A stretch of 9,342 nucleotides of DNA from CBIFVZ01 sp966185765 (lineage in GTDB: Bacteria > Pseudomonadota > Gammaproteobacteria > Enterobacterales > Enterobacteriaceae). The notes beneath the pieces are model-generated. The model had not been told where the DNA came from and made no database searches. It saw nothing but the letters and a program-made list of their open reading frames with translations. A program made the translations under genes and the position numbers. Shown here piece by piece: positions 5,118 to 9,342 of the stretch. The stretch spans positions 1 to 9,342 of the forward strand of contig CBIFVZ010000109.1 in NCBI GenBank assembly GCA_966185765.1, in the 5' to 3' direction. Position 1 is the first letter of the stretch. Each line of letters opens with the position of its first letter.

Positions 5118-6874
5118 GCGTCGATCATCTCCCCGGGTTTTTTCAGATAAAAATGGCGGATAGCGTATGCGGCTTTGAATGCCAGTGCACCCACGGTGCC
5201 GGTTGGGTTGTAGCCTGGATTTTGTGGAAAGGCAGAGGCGCCTACTACAAACAGGTTCGGCACATTCCATACCTGCAAATGCTTGTTGACTGAGCTGGTG
5301 GACGGGTCAGCGCCCATAATAAAGCCGCCAACCACATGAGAGGACTGATATGGCACGCTGTTCCAGTGCCCGCTCATGGCTTTAGAAACGATTTCACGCG
5401 GGTTCATTGCCTTAGAGATTTCTGCCACTTTATCAGTGCAGTACTGCGCCATTTTCAGATCGTTTTCCGGGAAATCGAACGTGATACGCAGCAGCGGGCG
5501 ACCCAGGCGATCCTTGTAATTCGGATCGAGCGAGAGGTAGTTGGTGCGCGTGGTGTAACTGCTGGCCTCACAGCCAATAGACATAGTGCTCTGGTAGTTT
5601 TTTACCATCGCCTCTTTCCAGCCTTTGCCCCATTTGGGTGTGCCTGGCGGGGTAGGATGATAGTTGATTGGCGCGCCGCCGATAGGGGTGACGCGGATGC
5701 TGCCACCGCCAAAAAAGCCCAGTCCGCTGTGGTCAAAGTTGTCGTTATTGAAGTCATCTATGCCCATGCCGACCGCACCGGCGCCAATGAATGGGTTGAA
5801 CTTCTTGTCGTCAAAAAAGAGCGTGACGCCATTAGCGGTCTGGTAGGCGTAGTTACGTCCGGTGGTACCGGTATTGGTCACCGGGTCGTAGGCCTGGCCG
5901 ATATTGGATAACAGCATCAGGCGCACGTTCTCGAAGGTGAACGCGGCAACAATCACGAGTTTCGCGGGCTGGAACCACTCGTCACCGGAGGAGTCGATAT
6001 ACGTCACGCCAGTTGCTTTACTGCCGCTACTGTCAGTATTCACCTTGAGCACTTCGCAGAAGGTGCGCGCCTCAAAATTAGGCTGGCGCAACAGTGCAGG
6101 CAATATGGTGGTTATGGCACTGGCTTTGGAGTAGTTCGCACAGCCATAGTTAGTGCAAAAACCACAGAAGGTGCAGGGTCCCATTGTCACGCCATACGGG
6201 TTGGTATAGGACTCCGAGACCAGCGATGACGGCACCGGGAACGGCGTATAGCCCAGGTTTTTTGCAGCATCAGCAAACAGTACCGGACCGTAAGGTTGTT
6301 TAAGCGGTGGGGTGGGGTACTCACCTGAACGGGTGCCTTCAAACGGATTACCGCCTTCCAGCACCTGACCGTTCAGCACACCCGCTTTTCCTGATGTACC
6401 TGCCACACGTTCAAACGCCATATAGTGTGGTTCCATCTCCTCCCAGGTGGTGCCCCAGTCCTGCAACACCAGCTCCTCAGGGATGCTGCCATATTTCTCA
6501 CTAAGGTAGCTTTTAAGACGGAATTCGTTGGGCTGGAAGCGAAAGGTGATGCCAGCCCAATGGTTACCGGCGCCGCCAGTGCCGTTGCCGGGGTGAAATG
6601 AGCCCCAGCTACGCATGGGCAGGGCAGTCTGAGAAGGATTATTACGCATCGTACAGGTGTTCTGGCGCGTGCGGAGCATCAGCTCCTGGCGCTGCACATA
6701 GCGCAGCTCGTCCGGGGCCGTGGCAACGTTAAAGTCGCGGGCAGTATCGCGCCACGGGCCACGCTCTATACCCACGACCTGCAGCCCTTCATCGGCAAGT
6801 TCTTTAGCAATAATGGAGCCAGCCCAACCCAGGCCAATAACGACCACGTCGGTTTCGCGAAGTTTTTTGACCAT
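5114..6874 (-). CDS. GMC-family FAD dehydrogenase subunit, gluconate 2-dehydrogenase type
   Basis: This is the catalytic flavoprotein, 586 residues. The N-terminal Rossmann motif is VVIGLGWAGS (11-20), with E37 placed to bind the adenosine ribose. A GNGTGGAGNHW segment (96-106) is typical of the FAD region. A cysteine cluster C234-x2-C237-x2-C240-x4-C245 matches the region that binds an Fe-S cluster in bacterial FAD-dependent glucose and fructose dehydrogenases. Near the C-terminus, H513 (SSHVVGG) and N556 (GYNPTGT) are the probable GMC catalytic pair. There is no signal peptide, so export is expected by hitch-hiking on the Tat signal of the small subunit encoded upstream. The start has AAAGGA ahead of it inside the end of that gene. 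Gluconate oxidation at C2 is the default family annotation; 2-ketogluconate or polyol substrates cannot be excluded. Confidence 0.93.
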   Translation of the reverse strand: MVKKLRETDVVVIGLGWAGSIIAKELADEGLQVVGIERGPWRDTARDFNVATAPDELRYVQRQELMLRTRQNTCTMRNNPSQTALPMRSWGSFHPGNGTGGAGNHWAGITFRFQPNEFRLKSYLSEKYGSIPEELVLQDWGTTWEEMEPHYMAFERVAGTSGKAGVLNGQVLEGGNPFEGTRSGEYPTPPLKQPYGPVLFADAAKNLGYTPFPVPSSLVSESYTNPYGVTMGPCTFCGFCTNYGCANYSKASAITTILPALLRQPNFEARTFCEVLKVNTDSSGSKATGVTYIDSSGDEWFQPAKLVIVAAFTFENVRLMLLSNIGQAYDPVTNTGTTGRNYAYQTANGVTLFFDDKKFNPFIGAGAVGMGIDDFNNDNFDHSGLGFFGGGSIRVTPIGGAPINYHPTPPGTPKWGKGWKEAMVKNYQSTMSIGCEASSYTTRTNYLSLDPNYKDRLGRPLLRITFDFPENDLKMAQYCTDKVAEISKAMNPREIVSKAMSGHWNSVPYQSSHVVGGFIMGADPSTSSVNKHLQVWNVPNLFVVGASAFPQNPGYNPTGTVGALAFKAAYAIRHFYLKKPGEMIDA

Positions 6875-6877
6875 GGT

Positions 6878-7630
6878 TTATCCTTTCTTCATCCAGTCTG
6901 CGCTGCCGGTGATACTGACCGGCGTGAGGTGTAAATCCTCGTTATGACGTTCAACAAAATCGCGGTAGTCATAGCGCGCACCGGGGAAACCAATCATTTT
7001 CCAGGATGCCATGTCGCGGTTACCACCGTAGACAGGATCGGCAAAAAAGCCTTCGGTGGTATTACTCAATACCTGAGCAAAAAACAGCGTGCTGTCGATA
7101 CCATCAAGCTGAATATCGCCTTTCTCCAGCCCGTGTAGCACCTTGTCTTGCTCATCACCGTTTAATTCATGAAAACGTTTGTGATAGTGCTTTTGAGCAT
7201 ACTTATCCAGTGCCGCCAGGCCGAGTCGATAGCGTTCGCGAGGCGTGAGCGCCGACTGGTCGCCCTGTTCAGGTGTGCCTTCATGGAAGGGGCCTTGCAT
7301 ATACAGGCGTTCAAAATTACCGTAAAAGCCGTGTAGCTGGCGGTCAATGAACACGGCGCAGCCGCAGGCTTTGCCGCCGGGGCTTAGCTCATCTTCGGGA
7401 ATCAGTCTGTCGACAATGGCTTCAAGAGTAGCGACTTCAGCATCAGTGAAGAACAACCAACCTTGCTGGGTGAACGTTTCAGGGGGGTTATCGGCAAAAG
7501 GCTGCCAGCCGGGAGCGCCGGTGAGAGTCACCGCCTGTGCTTTACCGGTACCCAGAGCCAACGCCGCGCCCGACCATGCAAGAACCTGCCGACGCGTAAT
7601 GCCCGGCAGCGTTTTCTGTGGTTTGCGCAT
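6878..7630 (-). CDS. Small (gamma) subunit of the dehydrogenase, Tat-exported
   Basis: The 250-residue product belongs to the gluconate 2-dehydrogenase subunit 3 family. It opens with a twin-arginine signal: TRRQVL (12-17), a hydrophobic stretch to about 28, and probable cleavage after AQA (31-33). In this family the small subunit escorts the folded flavoprotein through the Tat pore and stabilises it. Family-like segments are LEAIVDRLIPED (69-80) with the nearby KACGCAVFID (87-96), and FADPVYGGNRDMASW (196-210). AAGGA lies six bases before the ATG, which fixes the start. It is first in the operon: the flavoprotein gene begins three bases after its stop, and the order small-large-cytochrome is usual for these complexes. 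Confidence 0.93.
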   Translation of the reverse strand: MRKPQKTLPGITRRQVLAWSGAALALGTGKAQAVTLTGAPGWQPFADNPPETFTQQGWLFFTDAEVATLEAIVDRLIPEDELSPGGKACGCAVFIDRQLHGFYGNFERLYMQGPFHEGTPEQGDQSALTPRERYRLGLAALDKYAQKHYHKRFHELNGDEQDKVLHGLEKGDIQLDGIDSTLFFAQVLSNTTEGFFADPVYGGNRDMASWKMIGFPGARYDYRDFVERHNEDLHLTPVSITGSADWMKKG

Positions 7631-7684
7631 GTTGCTTCCTTAAGAATCGAAAATTGCTGCTGCGTGAAAGAGTTGATGCAGCAA

Positions 7685-7723
7685 ATGATAGCGCTATAAG
7701 GGTAGAATGTTTTGTTTTGTAAA
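7685..7723 (-). promoter_or_regulatory. Candidate promoter and operator of the dehydrogenase operon
   Basis: On the minus strand TTTACA (7723-7718) could pair with TATAGC (7698-7693, 19-base spacing). Alternatively TATCAT (7690-7685) could be the -10 with a poor -35. The palindrome ATAGCGCTAT (7688-7697) overlaps both -10 options and could be a repressor site. Between here and the start codon, TTGCTGC (7654-7660) and GCAGCAA (7678-7684) could form a 7-bp stem in the leader. The assignment is tentative. Confidence 0.28.
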
Positions 7724-7884
7724 TAAAAGGTTAGAACGTGCTTTTAAATGCTTTAATTGTTAAGAAATATTAAATTAATCTGGCGGGGATGCGGTAAATT
7801 ACGACATAAATGACCACTGTAAAACTAATGATATAGTTAAAAACTCTCATCCCAGCCCGCTGTTATCAACGCTTAAAGGAAAAC

Positions 7885-7899
7885 GCGTTACAATAACGC
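7885..7899 (+). promoter_or_regulatory. 15-bp palindrome over a likely yeeA -10 element
   Basis: GCGTTA and TAACGC flank CAA in a perfect 6-bp dyad. TACAAT (7889-7894) inside it is a good -10 hexamer for plus-strand transcription, starting near 7901. No strong -35 lies at standard spacing (TTATCA at 7863-7868 is 20 bases away). A dyad centred on the -10 is a common repressor arrangement. The GTTA/TAAC half-sites are loosely reminiscent of LacI-family gluconate operators, but the spacing differs and the regulator is unknown. Confidence 0.38.
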
Positions 7900-7927
7900 T
7901 TTGCCCTGAAGTGAACGGAGAACGGGT

Positions 7928-8986
7928 GTGCGCCCCGATAAATCCCTGACCGCGTTTGACATCCGACTCTATCGCCACTACCGCGTGGTACACGGTATTC
8001 GTGTTGCCCTGGCTTTTGTATTGACGTTTTTGATGGTGCGCTGGCTTGACGTGCCAGAAGGCAGCTGGCCGCTTATCACACTGGTCGTTATCATGGGGCC
8101 AATCTCGTTTCTGGGGAATGTGGTGCCGCGCGCGTTTGACCGTATTGGCGGGACGTTTTTCGGCGCGCTGCTGGGGCTGGTGGCACTTAAGCTTGAGTTG
8201 TGGTCGCTGCCGTTAATGCTTCTCTGGTGCGCCGCCGGGATTTTTATCTGTGGTTATCTGGCGCTGGGCAAAAAGCCTTATCAGGCGCTGCTTATAGGGA
8301 TTACCTTATCGGTGGTGGTGGGCGCGCCGACCGGGGATATTGAGACCGCGCTCTGGCGCAGCGGCGATGTAATTTTAGGCTCACTGCTCGCCATGTTGTT
8401 CACCAGTATCTGGCCGCAGCGAGCGTTTATTCTCTGGCGTATGCAAATGGCAGATTTCATCACCACTTTTAGCCGCCTGCATCAGGCGGGAATGTCCCCC
8501 AATCTGGTTGAGCGCCCGCGCCTTGATAAGCCTCTGCAAACTATGCTCAATGATGTTGTTAAACTGCGTGCGCTCATCGGCCCTGCCAGTAAAGAAACGC
8601 ATATTCAGAAGGGCGTGTTTGAGGGCATACAGACGGTGAGCCGTAATATTGTTTGTACGCTGGAGATGCAAATCAATGCCTGGTGGGCCTCGCGTGAAAG
8701 TCATTTTGTGATGCTTAATGCCCATACGCTGCGTGATACGCAACAGATGACGCAGCGTACGCTGGAAGCGCTCGCCCAGGCGCTGCATGACGGCAACCCC
8801 AGGGCAGTTAAGCGCAATAGTGAAGAACTGGCTGCAATAGCAAGCGAGTTGCGTGCGCTGATGCATGAGCGTGAATCGAATATCACCGAAGCAACACCCA
8901 TTCACGGCTATGCGTGGCTGAGTCTGGAGCTGGCGCGCCAGCTGGAATTACTCTCGCAGCTGATTGCCAGGGCGCTGCGCAAATAG
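7928..8986 (+). CDS. yeeA: FUSC-family inner membrane protein YeeA
   Basis: The 352-residue product aligns with E. coli YeeA (352) from the first residues (MRxDKS) to the last (IxRALRK). It belongs to the fusaric-acid-resistance (FUSC) family of inner membrane proteins. About six transmembrane helices lie in the first half (roughly 25-40, 46-64, 72-89, 93-113, 119-133, 146-163). A soluble, mostly helical domain occupies about 165-352. The start codon is GTG at 7928, with GGAG eight bases before it; this matches the E. coli N-terminus. The physiological substrate is not established; efflux is a family-level guess. A palindrome overlapping a -10 at 7885-7899 may control it. In E. coli it directly adjoins sbmC, whereas here the dehydrogenase operon intervenes on the opposite strand. 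Confidence 0.95.
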   Translation: MRPDKSLTAFDIRLYRHYRVVHGIRVALAFVLTFLMVRWLDVPEGSWPLITLVVIMGPISFLGNVVPRAFDRIGGTFFGALLGLVALKLELWSLPLMLLWCAAGIFICGYLALGKKPYQALLIGITLSVVVGAPTGDIETALWRSGDVILGSLLAMLFTSIWPQRAFILWRMQMADFITTFSRLHQAGMSPNLVERPRLDKPLQTMLNDVVKLRALIGPASKETHIQKGVFEGIQTVSRNIVCTLEMQINAWWASRESHFVMLNAHTLRDTQQMTQRTLEALAQALHDGNPRAVKRNSEELAAIASELRALMHERESNITEATPIHGYAWLSLELARQLELLSQLIARALRK

Positions 8987-9007
8987 GCGTCCCGCACATC
9001 AGGTTGT

Positions 9008-9036
9008 TTCGATTCAGCGTGATTTAAGGGTATGAT
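9008..9036 (+). promoter_or_regulatory. Probable tmaR promoter
   Basis: TATGAT (9031-9036, 5 of 6 to consensus) follows TTCGAT (9008-9013) at 17 bases. Transcription would start near 9043 and leave a leader of about 113 bases before the tmaR ATG. I see no terminator hairpin with a T-run between yeeA and this site, so read-through from yeeA is also possible. Confidence 0.45.
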
Positions 9037-9155
9037 AAAAGAAATGTCTTAAGCGTGAAGTCAACCAGTGTCATAGACAGTCGCTATCCTTTAAGCTGCA
9101 CAGCCAGGCGGTTGTCTGAAAGAGAATCCGAGTCTCAAATAGCAGGGGTGTCAAA

Positions 9156-9342
9156 ATGGAAAATACCAAGCAGTCTTTTCATGACGTACTGGAGTTTGTG
9201 CGTTTGTTTCGCCGTAAAAACAAGCTCAAGCGTGAAATTCAGGACGTTGAGAAAAAAATTCGTGATAACCAGAAGCGCGTACTGCTGCTGGACAACCTGA
9301 GCGACTACATCAAGCCGGGCATGAGCGTTGAAGCTATTCAGG
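9156..9342 (+). CDS. tmaR: Pole-localizer protein TmaR (YeeX), 5' part only
   Basis: The frame encodes 62 residues before the window ends. They are almost identical to the start of E. coli YeeX, including DVLEFVRLFRRKNKL (10-24), QDVEKKIRDNQKR (29-41) and NLSDYIKPGMSVEAIQ (47-62). The family is DUF496, about 109 residues, with a helical, coiled-coil-prone N-terminal half. In E. coli the protein, renamed TmaR, clusters at a cell pole and sequesters enzyme I of the sugar phosphotransferase system. AGGGG precedes the ATG by about eight bases. The missing part is cut by the window edge, not by mutation. Confidence 0.96.
   Translation, partial: MENTKQSFHDVLEFVRLFRRKNKLKREIQDVEKKIRDNQKRVLLLDNLSDYIKPGMSVEAIQ

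Noticed and set aside
5118..5270. Upstream in-frame extension of the cytochrome gene
   Set aside because: It overlaps the flavoprotein coding end and would bury the Sec signal peptide; the ATGA-coupled start at 5117 is far better.
7681..7697. GCAAATGAT and GATAGCG also found in the 2267-2313 palindrome
   Set aside because: The shared words are short, differently arranged and without extended similarity, so coincidence is the simplest reading.
8381..8905. Minus-strand open frame within yeeA
   Set aside because: It is antisense to a conserved gene; the frame is open because of codon bias in YeeA and shows no protein family features.
9055..9300. Plus-strand frame of 81 codons overlapping tmaR
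   Set aside because: The overlapping frame starting at 9156 is almost identical to a conserved protein, so this one is a shadow.
1..9342. CRISPR array, tRNA, rRNA, toxin-antitoxin pair or prophage genes
   Set aside because: No regularly spaced direct repeats, tRNA-like cloverleaf arms or matching protein signatures were seen on either strand.

Overview
The window is chromosomal DNA from a member of the Enterobacteriaceae. The evidence is gene content and protein similarity recalled from E. coli: exonuclease I (sbcB), the gyrase-inhibitor family protein SbmC/GyrI, the FUSC-family membrane protein YeeA and the start of the pole-localizer TmaR (formerly YeeX). They stand in the same order and relative orientation as E. 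coli sbcB-(dacD)-sbmC-yeeA-yeeX. The genus cannot be fixed from the sequence alone; it is not E. coli itself, because the proteins differ at many positions and two gaps hold different genes.

Layout. Positions 1-647 are AT-rich and largely non-coding. They hold a probable promoter and gene start reading off the left edge, a 15-bp palindrome and one dubious 65-codon frame. sbcB follows on the minus strand (648-2078). Next is a small lipoprotein gene on the minus strand (2349-2627) where E. coli carries dacD. A 47-bp palindrome lies between these two genes. sbmC is on the plus strand (3007-3483) behind a clear LexA box. Positions 3484-3896 are intergenic and hold the most striking feature: a 142-bp miniature inverted-repeat element with IS4-like ends and up to 13 bp of target duplication. 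It is inserted in the loop of what was a strong intrinsic terminator.

Positions 3897-7630 (minus strand) are a compact three-gene operon inserted between sbmC and yeeA relative to E. coli. It encodes a membrane-bound periplasmic FAD dehydrogenase complex of the gluconate 2-dehydrogenase type. The gene order is Tat-exported small subunit, GMC flavoprotein with a cysteine cluster, then triheme cytochrome c. The two junctions are a 3-bp gap and an ATGA overlap. The complex is expected to oxidise an aldonate or related sugar substrate in the periplasm and pass electrons through the cytochrome to ubiquinone. yeeA (7928-8986, GTG start) and the partial tmaR (9156 onward) close the window on the plus strand.

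The core genes are conserved housekeeping or stress functions. The accessory content is the dehydrogenase operon, the lipoprotein gene and the two palindromic or miniature elements. I found no CRISPR array, tRNA, rRNA, phage gene or toxin-antitoxin pair. I see no convincing novel multi-gene system. The best leads are the terminator-splitting mini-element and the flanked palindrome near 2290.
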